DNA of 64,000 bases from Vanilla planifolia (Eukaryota > Streptophyta > Magnoliopsida > Asparagales > Orchidaceae): contig JAIUJO010000143.1 in NCBI GenBank assembly GCA_023846275.1, positions 1,158,001 through 1,222,000 of the forward strand, in the 5' to 3' direction. The translations under genes were made by a program, and so were the position numbers. The notes beneath the pieces are model-generated. The model worked only from the letters and a program-made list of their open reading frames with translations. It did not search any database and was not told the origin of the DNA. The stretch's first letter is position 1; each line of letters starts with the position of its first letter. Positions 33,990 to 47,999 of the stretch are shown here, one piece after another.

Positions 33990-35449
33990 GATGTACAACA
34001 ACAACAAAATTTAAGTGATATTTAGTTAACATTGGAAAAAATCGAATAAGTTCTTGCTTAAGATTATAGAAGAAAAATTTGGAGCCTTGGTTCTATCTTC
34101 AGCCAAAAGTGTGTCCATTACTTTAGAGCACTTAGTCTTGGTAGTTTAGAGCAAATGTGTAGCATTTTAATGACAATAAATTTAAAGGGAGTTACTAATT
34201 TCTAGGGATTAAAGGACAAGAGAGGTATTTAATAGGGGAGGACCATCGAAGGTTATAAATTAGTAACAAATTATAACACTTGCCTTGTATGTCTGGAGTT
34301 TTGGAGTTGGTAACACCCCAAGGATGGGTTTTAATTTCAAAAGTAATAGGAACATGGCTAACTTTGGCCAAACTAGTACTATGAAGGGGATGGAAAATAG
34401 GATTAGTATCTGACATGATGAGGATAATATTTATATTGATATTGCTCAAGAGACTTTTGGAAATCCTCCTTACCACTTCACCATGAACTGCTGTCCATCT
34501 TAAACAAACTCCAAAACATTAGCTCCTGCACTCCTCATATACACGCAGACACATGTGATGTGTAAGCCATAATTCCCTTTTTAAGTAGAGAGTTGATGGC
34601 ACACCTTTACTAATGGCAAGGTGCTGTTTTCTTTTCTCTAAGGGAAAACAAACTTTAGTTTTGTATAAAGAAACATGATACTTCTTTAAAAGTTGCTAAG
34701 ACTTTTGATATAAAATGCTACTGATGGATAATCATTCTAGTGATGCTCGTCCACTAGTGAGCGAATTTGCCTCCATGGTTTTGACCTAATAGCTATTATT
34801 TGCACTTGTAATAAAGAGGCAATTCCATTAGATTGAAGCCTACTAGAACTTCTATCAAGGATGTCCTCTATTGCCATATAAGTATACCCTCTACTCGATG
34901 TTTTTGACTCCTTATTTCCATATGACACAAGATCATCTATATTCTCGACTACTATATGGATGATGTTAAACTACTAGCAATAACTATTATCAATAGTATT
35001 CAAGAGATTTCTTTTATTCTTATTGTTTATTTCAGTAATTATGAGCACTTTGTTAGTGGGAGTAAGTTGCTATTCTTCTTTAGTATAACAACTTCAATGT
35101 TTCTCCAATAGATGACTATTGGATAACTGAGGTACCAAAAAAGATTTCAAGTAAACACTTGGGGATTCTACTCTAATTTAGTCATTATTTCCTTATAGAT
35201 GTTAACCAAATCACTAAGATTACTAGGGATATAATCTCTTCTTGGGGTTTGGAGCTTTCTTAATAGTTAAACAAGTTGTTTCCATCAATTATGTGTTGAC
35301 CTCCCTTACTATCTATGCCATGTATCACAAGTGCATTTTGGGAAACATCCTAATGAACATTGATTGGGAACATCCTAATGAACATTGAGCAAAAGATTCA
35401 TTCTTTCTCTAGAGAAGGGTCTTATTGATTCATGTCATTCACTAAATAG
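33990..35449. other. Degenerate non-satellite sequence, no gene assigned
   Basis: Short minus-strand frames at 34195-34476 and 34737-34928 lie in different frames. The first contains SDTNPIF and VPITFEIKTHPW, which faintly recalls the SDH...FRFE part of LINE endonucleases; the second contains a GFNLMELPL-like string in another frame. Neither match is strong enough to call a gene. A 25-bp-period direct repeat lies at 35345-35388. Confidence 0.4.
35345..35388 (+). repeat. Short direct repeat, 25-bp period, two copies
   Basis: The phrase acatcctaatgaacattga occurs at 35345-35363 and 35370-35388 without a difference. It is a young local duplication in non-satellite sequence. Confidence 0.85.
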
Positions 35450-35931
35450 CTAACGAGAGGGTGTCACAATGCATGGGCCACCACAAACGTCTGGGAGTAG
35501 AGGATTGTTTTTTTTGTTGAAACTCCTATAAAGACCATTAGAAATGATGGCACAATGATTAGATAGTGTCAAGGTTCTATGATAGTTTAACAAATGAGAC
35601 ACTTTGTTTGTATGAGAAACCACTACATCTAGAAATTGATCTTCAGAAATGGCACAAAAAATGGAAGATGGTATTTTTTGGCTCACTAGCTTTGTTATGA
35701 GTTGCACCTTGATGTACCATTCAAGGGCAAGGCATCATCTATGCAGTTGACTTACTACAATCAACATGGGTGTTGGTAGCTCTAACGATGTTGATTGTCT
35801 AATCAATGATGGTTGGATAAAATGGCAACTTTGAAAATTTCTTTGGACATTATGTCATAGATTAGATAACAAAGCTTCCATTAGGTTCTCTTTATAGTAG
35901 AGAAGATGCTTGTTTGATGTACAAAAGCAAC
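35450..35931 (-). pseudogene. Unassigned decayed coding-like frame
   Basis: On the minus strand one frame stays readable for about 480 bp with two internal stops. An 85-codon open end (35707-35450, beginning at a GTG) reads QLITKLVSQKIPSSIFCAIS, then contains SEDQFLDVVVSHTNKVSHLL and LLPDVCGGPCIVTPSR. Upstream in the same frame is STSLELPTPMLIVVSQLHR, then after a stop CLALEWYIKV. Composition is protein-like rather than AT noise. I recognise no family. A further minus-strand frame at 35934-36206 in another phase may be a neighbouring exon-like or frameshifted piece. It could be a retroelement ORF fragment or a captured host fragment. Confidence 0.3.
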
Positions 35932-37549
35932 CTTTATGATGTTTTGAAGGTCTCTCCTTTCTGGGAGAAGAGAACCCTAATAATTATTGTTTGAAGAATT
36001 GAGGTTAGTAAACCTTTACTATCAACCTTTAGAATGTATACTTGGGAGTTGTTCCAAACTTTTCCTAGTTGAAGCAATGGGGGCTTGCTAAACTCATTGT
36101 CAATGGAGCCTTGCATATGAGAGTTTGTAGGATGCTTTCTTTTATTGCATGATTTCTTCTTTAACAAGTTTTCATCTCTTCTAAGTTGGCATAGTAGGCA
36201 CTTCATCTACTTAACGAATCTTTGTATATAACAAAGATAATAAAAGCCTTCATTGATCTTCTTCTTGGTGTTGCTATAAAGGTAATTATATATCAGTTCA
36301 ATGCTAAACTTCTAGCTACTTGGCAATGAAGTTATCTGCATTATTTGTATGTATTCTTTGAATCACAAAGTTACTTATCTATATGAGGCTGCTAATGTGG
36401 CGAAAAGATTTTTATCTCAAAAGCATTTCTGGAAGATTTTTTCTTAGAAGTTGGAATGTCCCTACCAATTGACATTTTAGTAATCCTCACAAAATATCGT
36501 GCTTTTATGCGAGTTTATGATTGAGAAATATAAATCAAATTTTATCAAAGAAATAATTCTCAAATGGGTAGAAAATAAGTTATAATGTTTCTGAATTATG
36601 ACCTTTTATTACATGATCACTAAGGAAAATAACAACAAAAAATAGTAATGCTCACAGCATTGTAGCAATGATGACAAAACAACACATAAATTACACAAAT
36701 AGGGCTTTAAGAGACAATTAGAGGCATCTTTAATATTTTAGGATTTAGACATAACTTAACATTAGGGCTTTGACTAGTTACAAAATTTAAAAAAACAAAT
36801 AGGAGTTCTCATAAAAAAGTTATGATCGACTTTGTTTCCTTTGAATGATGGGTTTTGTTGTCATAGGAAGACAATCAATGGTTTTTTGAATTTCAAAAGT
36901 GTTTATCTACAAAGAACAACTGATTTGAGAAAGTTACAAAAGGGCATAGTAAGGGATAGATTGCATTTTAATTTATTCTTATGAGAGTCAAAGAGCAGGA
37001 CTATTCTTGTAATCATCATTAACATAAGAGGTCTTCATATATCTCCAATTCTAGTTAAAAAATTAGCCTTATGGAACTTCTGGTCAACCACCTCCACTTC
37101 AAACTACTAATCATGAATGACATAGTTGTCAACTTGTTTTTCTATTGAATAGCTTCCTACCATTAAATCCTTGCTACCAAGTGAGATATTTGTGAGAAAT
37201 GAAGATATTATGAAACAACTAAAGGAAGTATGGCAAGTTGATAACCTAAAAAAATTTCCTAGTCATCTTCTATACCAATGGTAGTGTTTAAAATCCACAA
37301 ATGGTATGGAGAGGAAGAGATTCAAGTCAAGCATTTGGTCTTGGTCAGCAAAGAGGGGATGTAACAAGCAGGTAATTCACTCATACTTTTATATTCTAAT
37401 TGATGAATGATAAGAAGTAGAGAGCTAATAAGGACATAGGGGTGATTCTTGAGGATATTAAAATGGAGAGGTGACTATACCTTGGATGGTGCAAATGGAA
37501 GTTACTTGGGGATAATGAGTGAGAAGAAGGTAGTACTATTGAGGATGAG
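35932..37549. other. Degenerate non-satellite sequence, weak retroelement hints
   Basis: No gene is supported. At about 37030 the + strand reads NIRGLHISPILVKKLALWNF, which resembles the WN(I/C)RGL start of LINE endonucleases but only over a few residues. At 37461-37480 the + strand reads LKWRGDYTLDGA, which could be an eroded chromodomain-type QWKG..L.EATWE motif that precedes a gypsy 3' LTR. Both are tentative. Confidence 0.3.
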
Positions 37550-38576
37550 TGTAATGTTCTAAAAAGTTTTGCGAATCCATTTTGGATGATTATGATTTTT
37601 TTAATTTGAATGTTCAATAAGAAAATAAACGATTTACTAGATATAATTATTTTGCACAAAATCATCTAATCTTAACCCATGACATTAACACTTTCCATTT
37701 TCACTCACTTACTCAATTGAGTGTCGATAGCCACATTTGAAACCTTAATCATTGTTTTATGGTTATTTAAAAATCATTGTCGTTGAAAAGGAAGTGAGGA
37801 GTCTTATTGATTTTTTCATCAATATGGTCATTTATTACACTTAAATGATTCATTTATTTTCTTTCTTGTCTCCATATTCAAATCACATAATTGTTATAGT
37901 CTTTGAGCCTAATGTTGATCATCTCCTTTAAATAGTGTGGGAGCATCAACAATCGTTCTAAAGAAAAAGGGCACAAAATAACAACCATTATAGAGAGAAA
38001 GAAAGAGACTATATGTTGATTATAAGTTGTATTTTTTGTGGGGTTGCTGTATACAACTTCAAGAGATATCTTATGTAATGTTTTATGATTCCAACTAAAA
38101 ATAATTGTTTATGTTCTATTTTTTATAGTTAGTCATAGAACAAGTTAATGAGCTAAGTTAATATAAAATTAAGTTAATATTGATATTTTGTTGGTGAAGA
38201 AAACATAACATGCAAAATATGAAAATTGTTAATGACATAATATATTTAACAATTCATGTCCTTCTACAAATCTTTGTTATAAAGGTAAGATTTTTTATGA
38301 CTAAGGTGAGTTAGTTCCCTTAGTAGCTGCTAGGAGGAGTCAATTCTTTTGGTTGTTAAAATGACGTTAAAATTTGTGTAAGTACATTCCCCATATTACT
38401 ACTAGGATGTGTTTGCTCTCACATAGTTTATGACAATAGTGATGATGAAATTAGGGCTTGTTGACATGCCCAATTGTCATTATGGTGAATTAGTTCTTAT
38501 GGTGAAAACGATAGCATAACATGGGATGAGTTAATTCCCTTAAGGTATGAGGTTAGTTGGTTACCTGAATGGAGAA
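37550..38576 (+). repeat. Possible solo or 3' LTR abutting the satellite
   Basis: A purine-rich gaggatgag (37541-37549) is followed by tgtaatgttctaaaaag, the kind of start seen in many plant gypsy LTRs (polypurine tract, then TGTAATG). The segment then runs about 1.03 kb, with a ctttaaatagtg TATA-like string near 37927, to the exact point where minus-oriented satellite resumes (gatgaattgaag at 38581). I found no matching LTR at the left side of the insertion, so this is an inference from end structure only. Confidence 0.35.
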
Positions 38577-41500
38577 CTGAGATGAATTGAAGAAAAATAA
38601 TATAACCAAATAAAACAAAAGGCTTTATAAAATTGAAATAAATTTCTTGGAGACTTCTACTAAAAAATACTAAGATTTAGTGCAACTTGTTTGATGGTCA
38701 AATAAGGCATGATATGAATGCTATCATAAAGCATGAAAAAATTTTAGAAAACCTTTTTTTTTTAAAATGATTACTTAATTACATAGAGCTCATCAAGATG
38801 ATTCTAGTAAATAAAAAAAATTATTATTTTAAAATTTCATAAACATATCTTGAAACTCAAATGACACAAATTAAAGAAATATGATATAGCCAAATCAGAG
38901 ACATGCGAAAGCCATGTGAGAGGAGGCTTAATGTTAGATAGAAATTTCACCAAATCAAACAAAAATATTTTAAAAAATATTGAAATTGTATTGAAGAAAA
39001 TAATTCCAAGATACTAAAGTGATTGATTTTAGTATCCTTGATTATCAAATCTGGTATGAATCAATATAACTCTTAAAGCACACCAAAACTTAAGAAAGTA
39101 AAACATTTAAAACTACAAAAGGAATATTTGATTTGATAGGGGACATCGAGCCTAATCCAATAATGTTTATCTCATCTTTATTAAACCGCATATGAAAATT
39201 AATACAAATTACCAAATTAAAAATGCATAAGTGTTAATAAAATTTTATTTTAATAATAAGTGCATATGTATTTAAGCTAAAAATGAGACAATTAAAGCAT
39301 TGTAATATAGTAAAGTACAAAGCAATCTAATGCTCACACAAGATAAGATTTAATGTAACATAGTAATATAATCAAATTGAAGCAAAGCATTTGAAGAAAT
39401 TTGATAATTCACAAAAAAATATTACATTCCAAGGTAGCAAAGGATCAATTCTAAAATCATAAATTGTCAAATTATGCATGAATCAATATATCTCATAAAA
39501 TGTTGTAAATCTTAAAAAACAAAAAATTTAAATATAAAAAATTGAATATTTAGTTAGATAAAATTATTAAGATGAGTTCAATGACAACTATTTCGTCATG
39601 TTTGGATCTAGTTTGGAGTTACTATGAATTATCAAAATAAATAAGCACAAATAATAACAAATTATTATTTTAATACTAAGTTAACCAATATTAAATATGA
39701 AATAAGACAAATAGAAATAACATAATATATCCAAAACAAATACATGTAAAGGTCACATGAGAGTAGATAAAAATTATGTAGTAATATAACAAAATCAAGA
39801 CCTAAGACTTCAAGCAATGATATAAATTGTTGGGTAAAGCGCTATTCTAAAAATAAATAATCATGAATAATAACAAATTAAATTTTGTTTGTATGACCAA
39901 ATCAAAATGGTTGAAAGGTCACACGGGAGAAGATTTTGAGTTTCACTAAAATATAATAAAATGAAAACTATAGTTTTGATTAAAACTAGAAAAATTGGGT
40001 GGTAAATTTTCATTCCAAGTTTCTTAGGAGATCTACTGTAATATCATCAAGCATCAAATCTTATATGAATGAATATTATTTGCAAAGCATGTAAAAACTC
40101 CAAAAATAATATTATTTAATAAATATAAAAAAATAATATTGAATTGGATATAGCTCATTAAGACATGTGCATTGATGATTGTTTCATCTCGATTAAAACT
40201 CATTTGGAATTATTGTAAATTAACAAAATTATTTTGCATAAATAAAAGTAAAAAATATTAATGTTAAAGTGAGATTAATTAAGCCAAATGTAATATAATC
40301 ATTTCAAAATGATGTGAAGCTCACATAAGAGGACTTTTAGAATTACTTAGTGATATAACTAAATTGAACAAAAAAAATTTGAAGAAATGTGATAACTTAT
40401 TTGTGATAGTTACTTTCCAAGATACAAAGAAGATCATGTATAACATCTTCAATCATCAAATGATGCATGAATTAAATTTATTATAAAGTGTCCCAAAACA
40501 TAGAAAATAATTTTTTATTATATTGGAATGAAAACATAATTGGATAAAGTTTATTTAGTCAGTATAGTGCCATTTGTTTCACCTTAATCACATTTTGTTT
40601 AGAATTTCTATCAATGGCAAAATTAAATAAGCATTAATAATGATAAATTATTATTTTAATATTAGGTGAGTATATATTAAAAGAAAAATGTTATAAATTC
40701 AGGCAATGTGATATACATGAATAAAACACTTAATTGTTACATTAGAGGATAGGTAGAGTTAGCAAGGAATATAACCATATGAGAGTGATTAATTTAAAAA
40801 AATAAGAAAAATTATTAAAGTAAGTTGCATTCAAGGATACTATGGGTATCGAGAGTAACTTTCTTGAACATCTAATCAACTATAAATAAAAATGTCTAGA
40901 AAAATAGGTTAATTGATTAGAAATAAATTATTGTAAAAAATAAATAAATATTTAATTAAATAGGGCTTGATGAGATAAGTTTGACTACATTTGTTTAGTC
41001 TCTATCAAACCTCATTTTAGAATAAAAAGAAATAATAATAATAAATAAATGTAAATGGCATTAAATTATTCTTTTTAAATATAAAGGAAATTATATTAAA
41101 GCTAAAAAGGTATAAATTTAAGTGGTATAATTAAACCAAATAAAAGAGATGTCAAGGTCACATGTTAGAAGAATTAAAGTTTTATATTAATAAAAGCAAA
41201 AAAGTCAAAAAATAAAAAATGAGTCATACTACATTGAAAAGTTCCATTCCAAGATCGTTAGGAGATCTAATATAATATCCGTGATTGTTAAATCATCTAG
41301 AAAATGAAAGTCTAGTAAAGCATGACAAAATAGTAAATAATTAAACATTAAAAAATACAAAAATGTATACTTGATTGAATAAATCTCATTGAGTTGAGTA
41401 TCAGGATTTTTGTTTTCTCTCGAATAGATTTTTATTTATTTAATGTAAATTATCAAAGTAAATAAACATAAATAATAACAAACTACTTTTTTAATATTTT

Positions 41501-44500
41501 GTAAATATATGTTAAAGCTAAAACAAAGTATATTAAAGTAATATAATATAACAAAATAACAGCGACGTAGAGTTCATATGTGACAGGATTTCAAGTTGCA
41601 AAATAATGTAAACAAAAGAAAGCAAAACATTGGAAAAAATGAGTTAAGTTGTAAAGGAAAGTTTAATTTTAAGGTATTAAGGAGTGTGATTGCAATGTTC
41701 TTGACAATCAAATCATGTGCAAATAAAAGTGCCATGTAAAGATCATCATAAACCTAGGAGACAAATTTGTAAAATATAATAGTATATTTTTTATTCGTCA
41801 GTGGAGAAGAGTCCAATGACGTGTGTTTGCTCTCAATGCACCTTGATTGGAATTCTTATGATGGGTAAAAGTAAATTAAAATAAATAATAATAAATTATT
41901 ACTCTTGCATCATGTAAAAATAAAATAAAGACAATTTGACATAAATTAAAGCAATGTAATATAAATAAGTAAATGTCTTATAAATGTCACACAAGTGGAG
42001 AATTAGAGTTTCATAGTAACACACAAAAATTCAAGAGAAACTTTTACACAAATTATGTAATATATTGGAGAAAGTTACATTTGAAGGTGGTAAAGAGTTT
42101 AATGATAATATCCTTGACCGTTATCAACGTACTGTATATAATGTGCCAAATCCCTACAAAAGAGATAAATTGATGTGTTGTAATTTAACCAAATTGAAGC
42201 AATATAAAAGTTATAGGACATGACTTATAGAGTTACAAACCGACATAAAGATATCAAAGCAAAACATTAAAACAAATGACACAAAACATACCAGAAAAAT
42301 TATAGAAATGAATATTAAATTTGAAGGAGCTCATCAAAATTACACAAACTATGTTTGTTTCTTATACACCAAATCTTGTTTGAGGATATTTTTTTCTCAT
42401 AATAATATAACCAAATAAATTTTGAACATTTGAATAAATGATTTTAATTATAAAGGAAAGATGCAATTATATTTATTAAGTTTATTTAGTATACCATCCT
42501 TGATCATTTAATAAGGTATGAGTAAAATTGTCCTTTAAAATATCCAAAAATTCAAGAAAATAAATTTTCTAAAAAATAGAAAAATTTCTTATTTATTGGC
42601 ATAGAGTACATTGAGATGTTTTTAACATTGTTTTTTTGTTTTGCTAGTCATCAATTGCAATAAAAACAAATTAAAAATAAATGGGAATAAATAAAATAAA
42701 ATAATATTTTAAAATTAAGCAAACATATATTAAAGAAAAAAGAAAAGAAATTAAACTAGTGTAATGCAAAAAATCATAGAGATATAAAGGTCATATTATA
42801 GAAGTCTTATAGTCACATTATAATATTATAGAAATTTATAGAGAAAAATGGAATAAACCAGTTACATTTTTTTGGAAAGCTTCATTAAATGATAATTAGT
42901 TGATAAAGTGCAACATCCTCGATGGTCCAATTTGTTAGGAATGAAAATGACAGGTAAATAGCTTAAAAGCTTTGCAAATAAAACATCTAAAAAAATGAAG
43001 GTGATTATTTAATTTGATAGAGCTGATTGATACTAATCTTATGATATTTTTTGTTTCCATAAAAACACATTTGGAATTGCCTTAAATAACCAAAGTAAAT
43101 TAGTAAAAATAATACTAAATTTTTATTTTTAAAATTAAAAATAAAATTTTTACAAATAAAAAAATTAATATTTACCATTTGTCCAACAATGTTTATCTCG
43201 TCTCCATCAAACCTTGTTTTAAATTATGAAGAATTTCCAAATAAATAATAAATAATTAATAGCAAATTATTATGTTAAAATCAAGAAAAATATATATTAA
43301 AATTGAAATAAGATATATTGAAGTAAACTAATATCACCAAATCAAAGCGATGTGAATGACTCAAGGGAGACGATTTAGAGTTATACTGTAATATGGCTAA
43401 ATAAAAGTGATAAAAATGAAGAAATGAAATAAATTACATGAAAAATTGGCATTCTAAGATACTAAAGCAATCGAGCATAATATCTTACATTGTCAATTCA
43501 AGTACAAATAAAAATAAATTGTAAAGAATGACAAAAACATACAAAATTAAATATTTATTAATACAAATTTAGTTAAGTGGACCTCACCAACATGAGTCTA
43601 ATGACCTTTTTTTCTTCTTTATCAAGGCACATTTGGAATTACCATTATTTACCAAAGTATATAAATAGAAATAATTTAAAATTATTTTTTTAATATAATC
43701 CAAGAAGTATAATAATGTTGATAAGAGATAGATTGAACTAAAGTAATACAACTAAATCAATGTAATGTAAAGGTCAAGTGCACAACTTAAGCTTCATAGT
43801 AACTCACCCAAATAAAAAAAATTATAGAAATAAGATAAATTACATGATAGTGTTGTAATCAATGATACTAAGTAGATCGAGCATAATAGCAATGATTGTC
43901 AAATTAGGTACTTAAGAAATTGACTAGTAAAGAATGGAATAATATACTTGAAAATAATTTTAATAATATAATAATATTTAATTTGATAGTTCTCATAAAG
44001 ACGAGTAACAATATTTAAATTTATAAAGCTCATCGAGACCCATTTGTTGCACTTGATTGGAGATCGTTTTGAATTACTACAATATATCAAAGCAAATATG
44101 CGTAAATAGTAATATGTTTTTACTTTAAGTTTAAGAAAAAATATATTAATCTTAAGTTTAGATAAATTGAAGCAATGTATTTAAATAAAATTGAAGTGAT
44201 GTGAGGGTGACACAAAGGGGCATTTAGAGTTACATTATAATACAAAAAAATCAAGTGCTAATTGAAATCTCCCATTAAGCATGCCAAAGTCCATTAAGCT
44301 AAATTATTTCAGGACATAAGAAATTAATTATTTATTGGACAGAGGTCTTATGGATAAGCTAAATGATATTTGTTTCATCCTAAATAAACCTCATTCGGAA
44401 ATGCTATGAATGACATAACTATATATGTATAAATAATAACAAATTATTATTTTAATATTAAGTAAACATAACATTAAATTGAAATGAGATAAAATGATGA

Positions 44501-47500
44501 AATGTTATATTACAAAATCAAAGTAATGTAATTGGTCGCATGAGTAAACATTTGTTGTTACATCGTTATTTAAAAAAATCAAAGAGCAATACTTGGAAAA
44601 ATTTATAAATAATTAATCTTTCTAAATAACTAATTAATAAATATTTTTTTTTATAATAATAAAATATTATTAAAAAATAAAAAAATGTATAAATTCAAGT
44701 TATTTAATATAATAAAACTAAAGCCATGCAAGGTCACACGAGAGTAGTTTTAGTGTAAAATAATAATATAAAAAACCAAATTAAAAATTTTGAAGTAATT
44801 GAGTAAATTTTATGAAAATGTTCTATTCCACAAAACGAAAGATGTCACCTGTAAAATATGAGAAAAAAAAAAATAGAAATAAATATCAAATTAGATCGAG
44901 CATGTTTAAAAGAATAAAATGGCATTTGTTTCCCTCAAATCATACCCCATATGTAATTACAGCAATTTGACAAAATAAATAAGCATAAAATATGATAAAT
45001 TATTAACTGATTGTTATGAAAATATATTTTAAAGCGAAAACTAGAAAAATTGAAACAATATATCATAACCAAATCAATACAATTTAAATGTCAAACAATA
45101 ATTGATTTAAAATTATATAGTAATATATGGAAATTAAAGCAAAATTTTGTAGAATGAGATAAAATGAATGAGAAAGTAGCATTACAAGATACTAAGGTGA
45201 TCAAGTGTTAATTTTTTCAGTACCAAATTAGGTATTCAAAATGTCTTGTGAATAATGGAAAACTATAGAATATTAAATATTTATAAATTTAAAAAATGAT
45301 TATTTAGTTTGATAGAACTAATTATGATAAGTCCAATGACATTTTGTTTGTCTCGATCAATCATCGTTTGGAATTATTGCGAATTACAAATGGAAATAAA
45401 CATTAATAACTTTTTTAATTTGAAGTAAATATTTTTTAAAGCTAAAATTAGATAAACTAAACAAATGTAATGTAAGCAAATTTAAGAGATATTTAGGTGA
45501 CACGAATGGACAATTTCGTTATCGTGGTAAAACAATTGATTCAAAATAAAACATTTCCTTAAATGAGATAAATTATATAAGAAATTTACATTCTAAAGAT
45601 ACAAAGGAGATTGACCATAACATCCATGATCTTCAGATCAAGTTCGAATCAGAATGCCTCACAAAACATGCTAAAACCTTAGAAAAGAAAATATTTCAAT
45701 ACTTAAAAATGAATGTTTAATTAGACCGAGCTCATGGAGATGTTTCTAATCATTGTCTTCATCTTGCCAAGACCTTGTTCAGAATACTATGGACCACCAA
45801 ACTTAGTATCCTTACGAAATAAAACTTTATTCATTTAGATTTAAGAAAAATTTATATTGAGGATTACATAAGATATATTAAAGTAGTATAATATAAAAAA
45901 ATCCAAAAATGTAACGGTAATATGAGAAGAGATTTTTCGTTGCATAGTAATACAAAAACATTAAAGGAAAAACTTTTAATAAACGAGATACACTGTATAG
46001 GAAAGTTTCATTCCAAGATATTAAGGAGATTAAATGTAACTACATTTGAATTAGAATGTGCCGTTAAGCATTAAAAGAACCTTAACATTTCTTTAAAATA
46101 TAGGAAATCAAAATTTAATTTGTTAGAGCTCATCAAGACTACTCTAATAACATTTCTTCCACTTCGATTAGACCATATTCAAAATTATTATGAATTGCTA
46201 AACAAAATAAGGTCAAATAGTAAAAAAATATTATTTTTTAATTTGAAATAAATATATGGTAAAGGTAAATTGAGATAAACTAAAAAGTAATACAATTAAA
46301 TCAAAGTTATATAATGGTTATTAAAGAGGTGATTTAGAGTGTCATAGTTATATAACTAAAAAAAGGAAAATGTTGAAGAGAAGAGACAAATTATACAAAA
46401 AAGTTGTAACAAAATGAGGTAAAAATCAAACTATCTAGTAAATTATTCCAAGATCCTCAAAACCAAATATTTAAAAAAAATATAAAAATAGTAATTTTTT
46501 TTTATAGAACTCTTTTAGATGAATCAAATAATGTTTATTTTGTTCAAATCAAAACTCAATTAGTCTTACTATTGAATACAAAAATAAATAAGAATAATTA
46601 CTATGAAATTATTTTAATATTAAGCAACCACATATTAATGCTAAAGTAAAATAAGTAAAAAATATTCTTTTTAAATAAGGGTGATTTAAATGGATGTAAA
46701 ATAATTTAAGGAATTCAATAAAATTTACTAAGAATTTGCATTCGAAGACGCTATAGAGAATTTGTGTAACATCATCACTCGATAAACGAATATAATCTAG
46801 AAGTCTTAATAGTAGAGGACTAGTGATTAGTAATAATATGACCAAATCAAAAAAAAAAGTTGAAGAAACAACATGAATTTAATGGGGAAGTTACATTTTA
46901 ATAGATGAATGCGATCCAGTATAGTGAACTTGATTATGAAATTAGGTACAAATATGACACATTAAAAAACATGCAAAATTCCAGGTAAATAATATTTTAA
47001 AAAAAATAAATATTTAATTGGATACAAATCATCAAAAAGAGTGTAATGACATTTATTTTTTTGTTGGACTAACCTTAATTTGAATTACTATGAATTAGCA
47101 AAGTATATGACAATAAAAAATGAGAAGTTATGATTTTCACATTAAGAAAATATGAATTAAAGCTGAAATAAGATAAATTTTAGTAATGTAAAACAAGCAA
47201 ATGAAAGCGATGTGAAACGAGATGTGATATAAGATTGAGGGTAAATAGTAATATAACCAAATCAAAATGAAAACTTTTAGAAATTAGGATAAATTATACA
47301 AGAATGTTGCATTCCAAAATACTAAAGATATATACATTAACAAGCCTTATTATTAAGACTAGTGTGTATTGAAATATCTTGTAAAACATACCAAAAATTT
47401 GTAAAAAAATTTAAAAATTTAAGAAAATTATTTAATTTGATAAAGAACATTGAGATGACCCTATTCACTTTTGTTTCATGTTGATTAGATCGCATTTGGA

Positions 47501-47995
47501 ATTACTCTTAATCACCAAACAAATAAGCATAAATAATAATAAATTATTATTTTAAAATTAATAAAATATATTTTAAAAATAACTTAACATAAAATAAAGA
47601 AAATGTAATATAAATAAATTTATGCAATATAGGTCACACAAAATAATAGCTTGAGTTGCATAGTAATACAACCAAATGAAGAAAAACATTTTTAAGAAAG
47701 AATATAATTTATAAAAAAAAAGATTAATTCCAAAGTGCTAAGTAGATCAAGTGTAACATGTTTGAAATCAAATTTGGTATGAATCAAAATTTCTAGTTCG
47801 ACATGCACATTTTTGATAACGAATATCCTAAAATTTAAAAAAGTAATATTAATTGAATAGTGTTCAGGAGACGAATCCAACAAAATTCATTTTATCATTA
47901 TGGAGTCTTAATTAAAATTATTATAAATTGCTAAATAAATAAATATGAAGACTCATAAATTATTATTTTAAAAATAAATAAATAAAATAAATAAA
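38577..47995 (-). repeat. Diverged ~415-bp satellite array, block 3 (- orientation)
   Basis: About 22 minus-oriented monomers. Anchors lie near 38665, 39020, 39445, 40030, 40430, 40845, 41265, 41690, 42100, 42490, 42910, 43470, 43880, 44840, 45200, 45610, 46030, 46760, 46910, 47330 and 47750. Gaps near 40030, 43470, 44840 and 46760 are longer than one period and hold copies whose anchor has decayed or been deleted. Short frames such as 41973-42173, 46609-46845 and 47692-47883 lie wholly inside monomers; the last two again spell a VT..L.S..E peptide from the repeat. Confidence 0.86.
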
Positions 47996-47998
47996 TAT
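47972..47998. repeat. AAAT-rich microsatellite at the minus-to-plus switch
   Basis: The run aaataaataaataaaataa and following lies between minus-oriented text (taaattattattttaaaaat) and plus-oriented text (tgtatctcaattttttaaat). It marks the junction at about 48000. Confidence 0.7.
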
Positions 47999-47999
47999 A

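Noticed and set aside
34195..34476. LINE endonuclease C-terminal part on the minus strand
   Set aside because: SDTNPIF and FEIKTHP only vaguely resemble the family's SDH...FRFE. The frame upstream is not continuous, so I did not call it.
37018..37086. LINE endonuclease start (NIRGL motif)
   Set aside because: The match is only about five residues and a stop follows within about 25 codons. It is in the wrong order relative to the better endonuclease fragment at 33753.
37396..37665. 89-codon minus-strand frame rich in Ser and Leu
   Set aside because: It overlaps the candidate LTR start on the other strand and shows no family motif; low-complexity composition explains it.
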